A stretch of 64,000 bases of DNA, from NCBI RefSeq assembly GCF_004355225.1, contig NZ_CP037933.1, forward strand, positions 3,720,001 to 3,784,000, in the 5' to 3' direction. Positions 26,598 to 37,313 of this stretch are shown here, one piece after another (position 1 is the first letter of the stretch; every line of letters starts with the position of its first letter). The position numbers and the translations under genes were made by a program. The stretch comes from Flavobacterium nackdongense (GTDB taxonomy: Bacteria; Bacteroidota; Bacteroidia; Flavobacteriales; Flavobacteriaceae). The notes below the pieces were generated by a model, which worked only from the letters and a program-made list of their open reading frames with translations, was not told the DNA's origin and searched no databases.

Positions 26598-26605
26598 TAT
26601 ATTTG
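26598..26605 (+). promoter_or_regulatory. -7 promoter box (TATATTTG) of the restriction operon
   Basis: Exact TAnnTTTG match 55 bases before the hsdM ATG and downstream of the tandem 10-mers, which could serve as its operator. Confidence 0.55.
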
Positions 26606-26660
26606 TAAGAAATAGTAATTCACCGCAATAAAAACACTAAATAAAAAACAAAAAAACAGA

Positions 26661-29108
26661 ATGGCAATTAAAAAATCCGAATTATATAGCTCACTTTGGG
26701 CAAGTTGTGACAAGTTAAGAGGTTCTATGGAGCCAAGTCAATACAAAGATTATGTGTTGGTTTTATTGTTTGTAAAGTATGTTAGCGATAAATATTCAAA
26801 TGATCCAAACGCTTTAATATTTATTCCAGAAGGCGGTAGTTTCAAAGATATGCAAAGTCTGAAAGGACAAAAGGATATTGGAGAAAAAATGGATATGGCA
26901 ATTACCAAACTGGCTAAAGAAAATGATTTAGTTAACGTTATTGATGTAATTAGTTTTCAAGACGAAGAAAAGTTAGGTAAAGGAAAAGAAATGGTCGATA
27001 AGCTAACAGGGCTTATTACTATTTTCGAAAATCCTGCTTTAGATTTTAGCAAGAACAGAGCTGAAGGCGATGATATATTGGGTGATGCCTATGAATACCT
27101 GATGAGACACTTTGCTTCTGAAAGTGGGAAAAGCAAAGGCGAATTTTATACTCCTGCCGAAGTAAGCCGTGTTTTGGCAAAAGTAATCGAAGTAAACAAA
27201 GGAAATAAAGAAAAACAGACTGTTTATGACCCAACTTGTGGTTCAGGTTCCTTATTGCTAAAAGTAGCTGCCGAAGCTGATAATAAAGTTAATTTATACG
27301 GACAAGAAAAAGAAACGGCAAATGCTTCTTTGGCGCGTATGAATATGATTTTGCACAACAACCCGGAAGCAGTAATAGAAAAAGGACAAAGCACAATGTC
27401 CAATCCGTTGCATAAAAATGAATTGGGTGATTTAAAAACATTTGATTATATCGTTGCAAATCCACCTTTTTCATCTAAAAATTGGACTGATGGCTTTGAC
27501 CCAGCTAACGACATTTACAACCGTTTCGAAGAAGGAAAAATTCCACCAACCAAAAATGGAGATTATGCGTTTCTATTGCATATCGTAAAATCATTAAAAA
27601 GCACTGGTAAAGCAGCTTGTATTTTACCACACGGTGTTTTGTTTCGCGGTAATGTAGAAGCCGAAATTAGAAAAAGTCTAATTCAAAAAGGCTACATCAA
27701 AGGTATTATTGGCTTACCTGCCAATTTATTTTATGGTACTGGTATTCCGGCTTGTGTGATAGTCATTGATATGGAAAATGCTGAAAACACTAAAGACCTT
27801 ACTGATGATGAAAAAGGGATTTTTATGGTTGATGCCAGCAAAGGATTTCTTAAAGATGGTAACAAAAACCGTTTAAGAGAACAAGACATACATAAGATTA
27901 CCGATGTTTTCAACAAACATACTGAAATACCAAAGTTTAGTCGCTTGGTAAGTATTACTGAAATTAGCGACCCGAAAAACGATTTCAATCTAAATATTCC
28001 AAGATACATAGACATTCAAGAAGTAGAAGACATTCAAGACATCGAAGCGCATTTACTGGGTGGAATACCAAACGAGGACATCGACGCTTTAAAAAAATAC
28101 TGGGATGTCTATCCTTCGCTAAAAAAAGAATTGTTTGTTGCTAATAAACGACCTAACTACAGCGACCTGAAAATCGCCAAAGAAGATATCAAACAAACCA
28201 TTTTCAATCATCCAGAATTTGTGGCATTTAGTAAAGAAATGGACAAGCTGTTTAACGATTGGAAAACACAATACACTATTTTTCTAAAACAATTAACAGC
28301 TGGTATCAAACCAAAACAAGTAGTTCACACCATTTCAGAAGCCATCTTAACAGCTTACACCGGTAAAGCATTGATGGATAAATACGATGTATACCAACAC
28401 GTTATGAACTATTGGAACGAAACAATGCAGGATGATACCTATATCATTGCGGTTGATGGTTGGAAAGCAGAGCCGTATAGAATATTGGTTAAAAACAAAG
28501 CTGGTGTAGAAACCGATAAAGGTTGGGATTGCGACTTAGTTCCAAAAACACTAGTTATAGACCGTTATTTTTTACCAGAAAAAACAGCACTTCAAAAACT
28601 AGAAGCCGACAAAGAAGCTTTAGCTGCAACACAAACTGAGTTGGAAGAAGAACACGATACTGAAGAAGGCATTTTTTCTGACTTTGATAAAATCAACAAA
28701 GGAACAGTGCAAAAACGATTAAAAGCTATTGATACACCGAAACTAAAAGCAGAAAATGCCGAAGAAATTACGGTGCTAAAAACCTTTTTAAAATTGGTAG
28801 AGAATCAAGCGCTACTAACTAAAAAAATAAAAGAAGCTGCTGCCGAATTAGATAAAAAAGCATTAGCCAAATACAAAATACTAACCATTGATGAAATTAA
28901 ACAGTTGGTAGTTGAGGACAAATGGATGACTAGCATAGAAAAAAGTGTAAAATCTGAAATGGAACGTATCAGCCAACGCCTTACAGGACGAATAAAAGAA
29001 TTAGCTGAACTATACGAAACGCCTCTACCCAAACAGACCAAAGACGTTGCCGATTTAGAAAGCAAAGTAACTGCTCACCTTCAAAAAATGGGATTTGTAT
29101 GGAGTTAG
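26661..29108 (+). CDS. hsdM: Type I restriction-modification methyltransferase subunit HsdM
   Basis: 815 residues. The N-terminal HsdM helical domain (SLWASCDKLRGSMEPSQYKDYVL) is followed by an N6-adenine methyltransferase with SAM motif DPTCGSGSLLL (Asp190 on) and catalytic NPPF at 267-270, then a long C-terminal extension (~480-815) rich in charged helices. Classical HsdM is nearer 500-550 residues; the longer form is common in Bacteroidota. It modifies the host sites that HsdS selects and also supports cleavage by HsdR. It overlaps hsdS by 10 bases and heads a six-gene operon. Confidence 0.95.
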   Translation: MAIKKSELYSSLWASCDKLRGSMEPSQYKDYVLVLLFVKYVSDKYSNDPNALIFIPEGGSFKDMQSLKGQKDIGEKMDMAITKLAKENDLVNVIDVISFQDEEKLGKGKEMVDKLTGLITIFENPALDFSKNRAEGDDILGDAYEYLMRHFASESGKSKGEFYTPAEVSRVLAKVIEVNKGNKEKQTVYDPTCGSGSLLLKVAAEADNKVNLYGQEKETANASLARMNMILHNNPEAVIEKGQSTMSNPLHKNELGDLKTFDYIVANPPFSSKNWTDGFDPANDIYNRFEEGKIPPTKNGDYAFLLHIVKSLKSTGKAACILPHGVLFRGNVEAEIRKSLIQKGYIKGIIGLPANLFYGTGIPACVIVIDMENAENTKDLTDDEKGIFMVDASKGFLKDGNKNRLREQDIHKITDVFNKHTEIPKFSRLVSITEISDPKNDFNLNIPRYIDIQEVEDIQDIEAHLLGGIPNEDIDALKKYWDVYPSLKKELFVANKRPNYSDLKIAKEDIKQTIFNHPEFVAFSKEMDKLFNDWKTQYTIFLKQLTAGIKPKQVVHTISEAILTAYTGKALMDKYDVYQHVMNYWNETMQDDTYIIAVDGWKAEPYRILVKNKAGVETDKGWDCDLVPKTLVIDRYFLPEKTALQKLEADKEALAATQTELEEEHDTEEGIFSDFDKINKGTVQKRLKAIDTPKLKAENAEEITVLKTFLKLVENQALLTKKIKEAAAELDKKALAKYKILTIDEIKQLVVEDKWMTSIEKSVKSEMERISQRLTGRIKELAELYETPLPKQTKDVADLESKVTAHLQKMGFVWS

Positions 29109-30358
29109 TAAACAGTAATTTAAAAAAAACTGAATTGGGTTTAATTCCTCAAGATTGGTCAATTTATACAGTCAGAGATTTAATAGAATTATTAACAGAC
29201 TACGATGCAAATGGCAGTTTTTCATCAGTAGCTGAAAATGTAAAGTCATATGATTATGAAGAATATGCCTGGTATGTTAGATCAACTGACCTAGAGAACA
29301 ATTCAAGTATGAATAAAGTCAAATATGTAGATAAATCATCTTATAATTTTTTAAAAAAAACAGCATTGTATGGAGGTGAATTACTTTTTTTAAAGAGAGG
29401 TGATATTGGAAATGTCTACCTATTTGAAATGAAAACAGAAAAAGCTACTGTTGCTCCTAATTTATATTTATTGAAATTAAATAAAATCACGGACTCTAAA
29501 TACTTGTATTATTATTTTACATCAAATATAGGCCAACTTCAATTAAAAAGTAAAAATGCAAGTTCTACTTTAGGAGCATTATATAAAGATGATGTGAAAT
29601 CAATTTTTGTTCCACTTCCTCCAACATTAGAAGAACAAACCGCCATAGCCAATGCCTTATCCGATGCAGATAATTTAATAAAAGGTTTAGAAAAAGTCAT
29701 TGCAAAAAAACGCAATATCAAGCAAGGAGCAATGCAAAAACTATTGCAGCCTAAAGAAAAATGGGAAGTAAAATCGTTTAAGGATTTATGTTGGTTTCAA
29801 GAAGGTCCGGGACTAAGAAATTGGCAATTTACTAAAAGAGGGATAAAAGTTATTAATGTAACGAATTTAGAAAATGGATTATTAAATTTAGACAGGACTG
29901 ATAGACACATTTCGTTAGATGAATTCCATAAAATGTATGAACATTTTGAAATTGATGAAAATGATATTGTTGTAGCAAGTTCTGGTAATAGTTATGGAAA
30001 AGTAGCAGTTGTAAGAAAACAAGATTTACCATTGCTTATGAACACCAGTGTAATTAGGTTTAAACCATTGAGTAATTTAGATTATAATTTTTTATTAATC
30101 TATTTAAAGTCTTCTCAATTTAAAAATCAAATTGACCTTTTAATAACAGGCGGTGCACAACCAAATTTTGGACCTGTACATTTAAATCAGATTACAATAA
30201 ATATGCCTCCAACAAAAGAAGAACAAACAAAAATAGCATCTGTTCTTTTAGATATGGATAATGAAATACTTGCATTAGAAACAAAATTGGAGAAATATAA
30301 AAGTATTAAACAAGGAATGATGCAGAACCTTTTAACAGGTAAAATTAGATTAGTATGA
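29099..30358 (+). CDS. hsdS: Type I restriction specificity subunit HsdS
   Basis: 419 residues with two target-recognition domains (~8-180 and ~215-385). Each is followed by the conserved spacer helix pattern: PPTLEEQTAIANALSDADNLI then KKRNIKQGAMQKLL, and PPTKEEQTKIASVLLDMDNEI then KSIKQGMMQNLLTGKIRL. It chooses the bipartite DNA target for HsdM and HsdR. Each recognition domain can be exchanged between strains, so the target cannot be predicted. It overlaps hsdM by 10 bases and mcrB by four (ATGA). Confidence 0.95.
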   Translation: MELVNSNLKKTELGLIPQDWSIYTVRDLIELLTDYDANGSFSSVAENVKSYDYEEYAWYVRSTDLENNSSMNKVKYVDKSSYNFLKKTALYGGELLFLKRGDIGNVYLFEMKTEKATVAPNLYLLKLNKITDSKYLYYYFTSNIGQLQLKSKNASSTLGALYKDDVKSIFVPLPPTLEEQTAIANALSDADNLIKGLEKVIAKKRNIKQGAMQKLLQPKEKWEVKSFKDLCWFQEGPGLRNWQFTKRGIKVINVTNLENGLLNLDRTDRHISLDEFHKMYEHFEIDENDIVVASSGNSYGKVAVVRKQDLPLLMNTSVIRFKPLSNLDYNFLLIYLKSSQFKNQIDLLITGGAQPNFGPVHLNQITINMPPTKEEQTKIASVLLDMDNEILALETKLEKYKSIKQGMMQNLLTGKIRLV

Positions 30359-32142
30359 AACAACACCACGCCGAAGATATTTATCAATTTTATGATAAAT
30401 TCATACAAGATTTTTTAATTGATGGAAATAGTATTTTAAGTGCTCATACGGGTATTCTAAATGATGATACCATCAAAGGATGTTTCTTTAATTATATCGA
30501 AAATTACAATGATACCAATGGTAGTTTTGATGCTAAAGTAACTGATCAATTTAAAAATGCTGATTTACCTACTCGATTGGTTTTTGCACACGCAGAATGG
30601 TTATGGTCTTTTGCTGTTGATGATATAAGAATTCCAACAAAAAAAGGATATGTAAAAAGAATTACTAATCTATCCGAAGAAGAATTAGTAGATACTATTT
30701 ATCCTGTTGGTTTTGGTAGTGCAGGACAATGGCATACAAACAATAAATATGAGGAAATTAAATTCATTTTAATTCTAATTCGTTTTATAAGACAAAAAAT
30801 TGTTCTTGGAGAAATTACAACAGTTCAGGAAGCTAAAGACTGGATAGAATATATATGCTTGTTCCAAAAATACGGTACAGAAAACACAACCTATATTTTA
30901 CCAGATACGTTTAAAGCTGAATTACAGGAAAAAAGTTTAGCCGTAACCAATATTCTTACGTATGCTGGTAATCCTGATAATTATGAAAGAATAGCTTCTG
31001 AAAATCACAAAAATCAAATCCTTATTTCATTTTGGGGTTTATTATCCGAAGCACAAAAAGTTGATGAAAGTCTAAATACTGATGATAAAATTCTATTAAT
31101 CAGAAAAGAACTGGGAGCATTAACGCATCCTAATTTTGATTTTTATGAATTTGACTATGCTAGGATTTGGAATTATTCATTAACAGAAGAAGGATTTTCG
31201 GAAGTTCAAGGCTTGCAATACAAAAAAGCAATAATATTATATGGTCCTCCGGGAACAAGCAAAACATTTACAGCAAAGCACTTGGCTGATGCTTTAATTA
31301 CCTATGCTTATCTCAAAAATAAAGCAAATGTCACTACCTTTTTCAGAGATAAACCAGATGTAACCACAAATAGAATTCACCATCTACAATTACATCCTAA
31401 TTATACCTATGAAGATTTTATTGCTGGTTATCAATTAAAAGACGGAAATACCCAAAAAACACCAGGTACACTTTTTAAGATTTGTGAGAAAGCAAAAGCC
31501 GATTTAGGTGTTACACCAAACGACGATATGCCACACGTATTAATTCTTGATGAAATCAACAGAATTGATTTATCAAGATTATTTGGAGAAGTATTCTCAG
31601 CTCTAGAAAATAGAGACCAACCTATACAAGTTGGTGTTGGAGATTTAGAACTTACAATTCCAAGAAATCTATATGTTATTGGTACAATGAATGAAATTGA
31701 TTTTTCATTAGAAAGAATAGATTTTGCTTTACGCAGAAGATTTTTATGGTTTTTCTATGGTTATGATGAAAATACATTGAGAAACATCATTCACCATAAA
31801 AACAGAACCTTAGGTGCTAACTTAAGAATGGAAGACGAAATGAATAGATTTATAAGAAACGCTACGCAACTTAACCGCAAAATTTCTTCAATACCAGAGC
31901 TAGGGAAACAATACCAAATAGGTCATACTTTTTTTGCTGAAATTGTGGAGATTTACAAAAGTTACAAAGAAATTGGAGGTTATAAATCGCTAAAATATCA
32001 GTTATATAGAGGTGATGGTGCTACTAATATTTTATGGAAAATTTCATTAGAACCAATGTTAGTTTCTTTCCTAGGCAATATGGAATTAGAAGTTCAAAAT
32101 GAAATATTAAAAGAGTTAAAAGTCATTTACAATCAAAATTAG
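30355..32142 (+). CDS. mcrB: McrB-like AAA+ GTPase
   Basis: 595 residues. The C-terminal half is an AAA_5/McrB motor: Walker A GPPGTSKT (297-304), Walker B LILDEINR (Asp399, Glu400) and the McrB-type MNEID (445-449, matching the MNxxD GTP-specificity signature), then DFALRRRFLW. The first ~290 residues would recognise the modified or foreign DNA; I cannot assign them to DUF3578 or another known reader. McrB rings translocate DNA with GTP and activate McrC. It starts within the hsdS stop (ATGA), so it is translated from the restriction operon. Confidence 0.9.
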   Translation: MKQHHAEDIYQFYDKFIQDFLIDGNSILSAHTGILNDDTIKGCFFNYIENYNDTNGSFDAKVTDQFKNADLPTRLVFAHAEWLWSFAVDDIRIPTKKGYVKRITNLSEEELVDTIYPVGFGSAGQWHTNNKYEEIKFILILIRFIRQKIVLGEITTVQEAKDWIEYICLFQKYGTENTTYILPDTFKAELQEKSLAVTNILTYAGNPDNYERIASENHKNQILISFWGLLSEAQKVDESLNTDDKILLIRKELGALTHPNFDFYEFDYARIWNYSLTEEGFSEVQGLQYKKAIILYGPPGTSKTFTAKHLADALITYAYLKNKANVTTFFRDKPDVTTNRIHHLQLHPNYTYEDFIAGYQLKDGNTQKTPGTLFKICEKAKADLGVTPNDDMPHVLILDEINRIDLSRLFGEVFSALENRDQPIQVGVGDLELTIPRNLYVIGTMNEIDFSLERIDFALRRRFLWFFYGYDENTLRNIIHHKNRTLGANLRMEDEMNRFIRNATQLNRKISSIPELGKQYQIGHTFFAEIVEIYKSYKEIGGYKSLKYQLYRGDGATNILWKISLEPMLVSFLGNMELEVQNEILKELKVIYNQN

Positions 32143-32144
32143 TT

Positions 32145-33464
32145 GTGAGTTTAGAAACCATCATATTAGAAGCTAACGATTGTTGTTCCTTTAAAAATCA
32201 GGAAGGACACAGCGAAGCAATTCAATATTTTATATCTAAAAAAAACAATCTAAATATTTTCAATTTTGGTAAAAAGGATAAAAATGAGGATGAAGAAATA
32301 GCTTATTTTAATTATCGTGATGCCAAATGGTATGCTGGAAGATTTATTGGCGAAGCAGTTTTTGAGTTTAACAATTTAAAATATAAAATTACCATCAATC
32401 CCAGATTTGGGAATACGCAACTTTTTAGGATGCTGGAAGAAGTGTATAATATCAGACTTCCACATTCAAACAACAATTTAGAAAAGCAAAAAGAATACCA
32501 GTATCTCATAAAAAAATTAATTTCTTTTTTGTGGTTAAATCTTTTATCTAAAGCCAATAAACACGGAATTCCTAAAAACAACAGCATCAAGTTTCAAAAA
32601 GGAGCTACTATAATAGGAAAATTAGACATCAGAAAATCTATTTTGCCAATTTACACCGAAGAAAAAATCATCAGTAAGTACCACGAGAAAACACCTAATA
32701 AAATAATTACCAGCATTTTAAAAAATGCGCATAGAATGTTGAAATCAGAGTATCATTTAACAAATGAAATGATATCAATGAGTTCTAAAAATGCCATAGA
32801 GCAACTATACACAACAAAAATAGATAGCGGCTATATCTCTGAAAACGATTATAATAAAATACAGTATCGAGATATTTATTTATCATATAAACCAATTGTA
32901 GATTTATCTTGGGATATAATTAAAAAAAAGAATTTTGGTAATAGTGAAGATAAAAACAAACAGGGATTAAGTTTTTTTTTAGATGTTGCTGAAATATGGG
33001 AAATGTATTTAAGGGCAATTTTAAAAAGGCGTTTCTTAAAAGACGGATGGATAATTAGAAATGATAAAATTACAACCTATAAAAACAATGATTTTAGCAG
33101 AACTCTAATACCTGATATTGTTTTAGAAAGAGGAAATGATGTAATGGTTTGGGATGCAAAATACAAACGAATGGAATTTGTTTATTTTGACTATGATCGA
33201 GCAGACTTTTTTCAAATACACACTTATATTACTTATTTTAAGCAAAATAAAAATGTTGTGGCTGGTGGTTTGTTATATCCTTTTTCAAAGGAGTTTGATA
33301 GTTATAGACAAGAACGAAACAAAGCAAATAGTTTATATGCTGAAGAAAAAAACAACATTCAATTTGTAGTTGACGGAATAGATTATTCCAATTTAACAGA
33401 TGAAAAAATTAGTACTGAAGAAGTAAATTTTCTTGATAGAATTTCCGCAATAATAAACCGATAG
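32145..33464 (+). CDS. mcrC: McrC-like endonuclease subunit
   Basis: 439 residues from a GTG two bases after the mcrB stop. The N-terminal beta-rich McrC region (AKWYAGRFIGEAVFEFNNLKY, INPRFGNTQLFRMLEEV) connects to McrB. The C-terminal PD-(D/E)xK nuclease shows LIPDIVL (Asp324) and VWDAKYK (Asp337, Lys339). With McrB it should cleave DNA carrying a modification recognised by the McrB N-domain. Here it sits between the type I subunits, four bases before hsdR. Confidence 0.9.
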   Translation: MSLETIILEANDCCSFKNQEGHSEAIQYFISKKNNLNIFNFGKKDKNEDEEIAYFNYRDAKWYAGRFIGEAVFEFNNLKYKITINPRFGNTQLFRMLEEVYNIRLPHSNNNLEKQKEYQYLIKKLISFLWLNLLSKANKHGIPKNNSIKFQKGATIIGKLDIRKSILPIYTEEKIISKYHEKTPNKIITSILKNAHRMLKSEYHLTNEMISMSSKNAIEQLYTTKIDSGYISENDYNKIQYRDIYLSYKPIVDLSWDIIKKKNFGNSEDKNKQGLSFFLDVAEIWEMYLRAILKRRFLKDGWIIRNDKITTYKNNDFSRTLIPDIVLERGNDVMVWDAKYKRMEFVYFDYDRADFFQIHTYITYFKQNKNVVAGGLLYPFSKEFDSYRQERNKANSLYAEEKNNIQFVVDGIDYSNLTDEKISTEEVNFLDRISAIINR

Positions 33465-33468
33465 ACCA

Positions 33469-36400
33469 ATGAGTAAAGTAGGACAAATAGAAAGAGCAAC
33501 ACAAAACCGTATTGTGAAATGGTTTCAAGATACTTTGAAATACGATTATTTAGGTAATTGGGAAGAAAGAGAGGGCAACAGCAATATCGAAGAAGACGAA
33601 TTGCGTAAATACCTGCAAGGCACTAAAAAGTATAGTGAGGAGCTGATTAACAAAGCAATATTTGCTTTGAAAAAAGAAGCTACAATAAATTCTAACGACG
33701 ACCTTTTTACAGCTAATAAAGAAGTCTATTCCTTATTGCGTTACGGTACTTCCAAAAAAGTAGAAGCCATCAAACGACCAGAACACGTTGATTTTATTGA
33801 TTGGGAAAATCCATTAAATAATAATTTTGCTATCGCCGAAGAAGTAACGATTAGAGGAGCTAAAGAACGCAGGCCCGATATTGTAATCTACATCAATGGG
33901 ATAGCTCTAGGTGTTTTAGAATTAAAGAAAGCAAGTGTTTCGGCAAGTGAAGGAATTAGACAAAACTTAAGCAACCAACTGCATTTATTCAATAAGTCAT
34001 TTTTTACAACCATACAATTTGTATTAGCCGGGAATGACAGTAATGGTTTGTATTATGGTACAACCAAAACAGAAGAAAAATATTTCCTAAAATGGAAAGA
34101 AGATAACGATGTCTATGATCCTAATGTTATTCTATTAGACAAGCACATCGAACAGTTTTGTAACAGAGAACGATTGCTAGAAATAGTTCACGATTTTGTA
34201 ATATTCGACCACGGAACAAAAAAACTGTGTCGTCCAAATCAATATTTTGGTATAAAAGAAGCACAAAAATATATCGCAAGAAAAGAAGGCGGTATTATTT
34301 GGCATACACAAGGTAGTGGCAAAAGTTTAACAATGGTTTGGTTGGCAAAATGGATTTTAGAAAACAATCCGAAAGCTAGATTATTAATCGTTACAGACCG
34401 AACAGATTTAGATGAACAAATTGAAGGCGTATTTCTTGGAGTTGGTGAAACCATTACAAGAACTAAAAGTGGTGCCGATTTAATTTCAAGACTTAACAAT
34501 ACTTCACCAAGACTGCTTTGCAGTCTGGTTCATAAGTTTGGTGGTAAAGAAGACAATGCTGCCAATGAATTTATTGAAGAACTAAAAATTTCAAAAGATT
34601 TTCAACCCAAAGGAGATTTTATTGTTTTTATAGATGAGTGCCACAGAACTCAAAGTGGAGAGCTACACAGTGCTATGAAAACTATTTTGCCTGATAATTC
34701 CATTTTTATTGGTTTTACGGGTACACCTTTATTGAAAAAAGACAAGAAAAAAAGTTTAGAAATTTTTGGTAGATACATTCATTCATACAAATTTGACGAA
34801 GCAGTTAGAGATGGAGTAGTGTTAGATTTATTATACGAAGCTCGTGATGTGGACCAACACGTTTTTGACCAAAAAGGTATTGATGAATGGTTTGCAATTG
34901 TAACGCACGGTATGAATGATATTCCTAAAGCGGAACTCAAGCAAAAATGGGGTACGATGCAAAAGGTGTTAAGTACTAAAACACGTTTAGAAAAAATAGT
35001 TTTCGATATCAAAAAGGATTTCATTACAAAACCAAGGTTAAAAGATGGTAGAGGGAATGCAATTTTGGTAGCTAGAAGTATCTATGAAGCTTGTCGTTAT
35101 TACGAGATTTTCCAATCCTTCGGAATAAAAAAATGCGGTATAATTACCAGTTTTGAACCTAATGAAAACAGCATAAAAATAGAAGAAACAGGAGCTGGCG
35201 AAACCGAAAAGAAAGAGCAGTTTGAAATCTACCAAAAAATGCTCAAAGATTATGATTTCAAAGATGCAGAAAGCTTTGAGAAATTTGCTAAAAAGAAATT
35301 CAAGGAAGAACCTGCAAATATGCAATTGCTTATCGTTGTAGATAAGCTGCTAACTGGTTTTGATGCAATACATTGTACCTATTTGTATATCGACAAACAA
35401 ATGCAAGACCACGGTTTGTTTCAGGCAATTTGTAGAACAAATAGATTAGGCAAAGAAGAAGAAAACGATCCATATTACAAAGAGTTTGGATATATAGTTG
35501 ATTATAAAAACCTATTAGAAAACTTAAATAAATCCATTTCAGATTACACATCAGATGCTTTTGATGAATATGATATTGATGATGTGAAAGGATTACTTAC
35601 CGACAGATTAGAAAAAGCAAAAGAACGTTTGGAAGATGCTATTGAAGCATTACACCAATTGTGCTTAGACATTCCAGCACCAAAACAATTAGAACAGTAT
35701 TACCACTATTTCTGCGGTGACCCAACAAACAAAGACGACTTAAAAGACAACGAACAAAAACGTTTGACTTTATATAAATTGGTAGTGGCTTTAATTAGAG
35801 CATATAATAACATTGCTTCAGAAATAATTGAAGCGGGTTACACTCAAGTAGAAGCCGATAAAATCAAAGACAAAGTAAACTACTACGCAGAATTAAGAAA
35901 CAGTATCAAACACTATTCTTCTGATTATATCGATTTGAAGAAGTATGAACCAGATATGCGCCAAATGTTGGATATGTATTTAACAGCAGATCCAAGTCGT
36001 GTATTATCTAATTTAGGAGAAGCAACACTTTTACAATTGATAGTTGATAATGGTATTGAAGAAGCAACTGATAAACTTCCTAGTAGTATTAAAGGAAACA
36101 GAGGTGCAATGAGTGAAACTATTGAAAACAATATGCGAAAAACAATCATTCAGGAAATGCCAATCAACCCGGCATATTATGAAAAAATGAGTGTTTTGTT
36201 GGTAGAGTTAATCCGATTGAGAAAAGAAGGAGCGATATCGTATGAAGAGCTGTTAAAAGAATATGAAGAATTAGCACGAAGCATTCAACCTAATACGAAG
36301 AAAACCTATCCAGCCACTATTGATACAAAACCAAAACAAGCATTATATGACAATTTGGATAAAAACGAAGAACTGGCAAACGAATTAGACCAGCAAATTA

Positions 36401-36552
36401 GAGACACAAAAGATGATGATTGGCGAAGTACACACATCAAAAGAAGAAAAGTAGAAATAGCAATTAGACAAGTATTGGAAAGCAATGGCATTAATGATGA
36501 ATTGATGTTAAGTAAAGTATTTGATATAGTTTCTAATCAAAGAGAATATTAA
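33469..36552 (+). CDS. hsdR: Type I restriction endonuclease subunit HsdR
   Basis: 1027 residues. N-terminal PD-(D/E)xK nuclease with RRPDIVIYINGIALGVLELKK (Asp137, Glu151, Lys153). SF2 translocase follows with Walker A GSGKS (282-286), FIDECH (Asp389-His392), FTGTPLL and late QAICRTNRLGK; helical C-terminal part binds the methylase core. It translocates and cuts unmodified DNA. Length and order fit HsdR of the EcoR124-type. It follows mcrC by four bases and precedes the metallopeptidase by one. Confidence 0.95.
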   Translation: MSKVGQIERATQNRIVKWFQDTLKYDYLGNWEEREGNSNIEEDELRKYLQGTKKYSEELINKAIFALKKEATINSNDDLFTANKEVYSLLRYGTSKKVEAIKRPEHVDFIDWENPLNNNFAIAEEVTIRGAKERRPDIVIYINGIALGVLELKKASVSASEGIRQNLSNQLHLFNKSFFTTIQFVLAGNDSNGLYYGTTKTEEKYFLKWKEDNDVYDPNVILLDKHIEQFCNRERLLEIVHDFVIFDHGTKKLCRPNQYFGIKEAQKYIARKEGGIIWHTQGSGKSLTMVWLAKWILENNPKARLLIVTDRTDLDEQIEGVFLGVGETITRTKSGADLISRLNNTSPRLLCSLVHKFGGKEDNAANEFIEELKISKDFQPKGDFIVFIDECHRTQSGELHSAMKTILPDNSIFIGFTGTPLLKKDKKKSLEIFGRYIHSYKFDEAVRDGVVLDLLYEARDVDQHVFDQKGIDEWFAIVTHGMNDIPKAELKQKWGTMQKVLSTKTRLEKIVFDIKKDFITKPRLKDGRGNAILVARSIYEACRYYEIFQSFGIKKCGIITSFEPNENSIKIEETGAGETEKKEQFEIYQKMLKDYDFKDAESFEKFAKKKFKEEPANMQLLIVVDKLLTGFDAIHCTYLYIDKQMQDHGLFQAICRTNRLGKEEENDPYYKEFGYIVDYKNLLENLNKSISDYTSDAFDEYDIDDVKGLLTDRLEKAKERLEDAIEALHQLCLDIPAPKQLEQYYHYFCGDPTNKDDLKDNEQKRLTLYKLVVALIRAYNNIASEIIEAGYTQVEADKIKDKVNYYAELRNSIKHYSSDYIDLKKYEPDMRQMLDMYLTADPSRVLSNLGEATLLQLIVDNGIEEATDKLPSSIKGNRGAMSETIENNMRKTIIQEMPINPAYYEKMSVLLVELIRLRKEGAISYEELLKEYEELARSIQPNTKKTYPATIDTKPKQALYDNLDKNEELANELDQQIRDTKDDDWRSTHIKRRKVEIAIRQVLESNGINDELMLSKVFDIVSNQREY

Positions 36553-36553
36553 A

Positions 36554-37270
36554 ATGCACCAAATAGAAGTAAGTAATTTTTCCATTGATGTAATTAGAAA
36601 GAGCATAAAAAATATGCACCTTTCGGTTTATCCACCAACAGGTCGGGTACGAATTGCTGCACCATTAAATGTCGATGATGAAGCAGTCAAATTATTTGCA
36701 ATTTCAAAATTAGCCTGGATAAAAAAGAACCAACGAAAATTTGAAATGCAAGACAGACAAATGCCTAGAATATTTGAGCAAAGGGAAAGTCATTATTTCG
36801 AAGGCAAAAGATATTTATTGCGAGTAACAGAACAAAATGCGCCACCAAGAGTAGAAATAAAAACAAAAACATACATTGATTTATTCATCAGACCAAATGC
36901 AACAGTAGAGCAAAGACAAAATTGCATTAATGAATGGTATCGCAAACAATTAAAAAGTCAAATCCCACAACTCATAAAAAAATGGGAACCAATAATTGGA
37001 GTATCAGTATCGGATTGGGGAGTAAAACAAATGAAAACCAAGTGGGGAACTTGCAACATTGAACAAAAAAGAATTTGGATTAATTTGGAACTGGCGAAGA
37101 AACCTCATTATTGTTTAGAGTACATTATTGTCCACGAAATGATACATTTAATAGAAAGACATCACAACGATAATTTCTTAGCTCAATTGGACAAAAACTT
37201 ACCTAAATGGAAGCTCTATAAAGACGAATTAAACCGTTTACCAGTAAGTCACGGTGAATGGGAATATTAA
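36554..37270 (+). CDS. YgjP-like (DUF45) metal-dependent hydrolase
   Basis: 238 residues. VHEMIHLIERHH contains HExxH (His194, Glu195, His198), preceded by KWGTCN as in YgjP/DUF45 (M48-like) peptidases. This family is often the last gene of type I restriction operons, as here, one base after hsdR. The role is unknown; suggestions such as turnover of restriction subunits remain inference. Confidence 0.85.
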   Translation: MHQIEVSNFSIDVIRKSIKNMHLSVYPPTGRVRIAAPLNVDDEAVKLFAISKLAWIKKNQRKFEMQDRQMPRIFEQRESHYFEGKRYLLRVTEQNAPPRVEIKTKTYIDLFIRPNATVEQRQNCINEWYRKQLKSQIPQLIKKWEPIIGVSVSDWGVKQMKTKWGTCNIEQKRIWINLELAKKPHYCLEYIIVHEMIHLIERHHNDNFLAQLDKNLPKWKLYKDELNRLPVSHGEWEY

Positions 37271-37313
37271 GGATAATTGATTAGTTATTATTTTTCATTT
37301 AAATCATTAGAAT

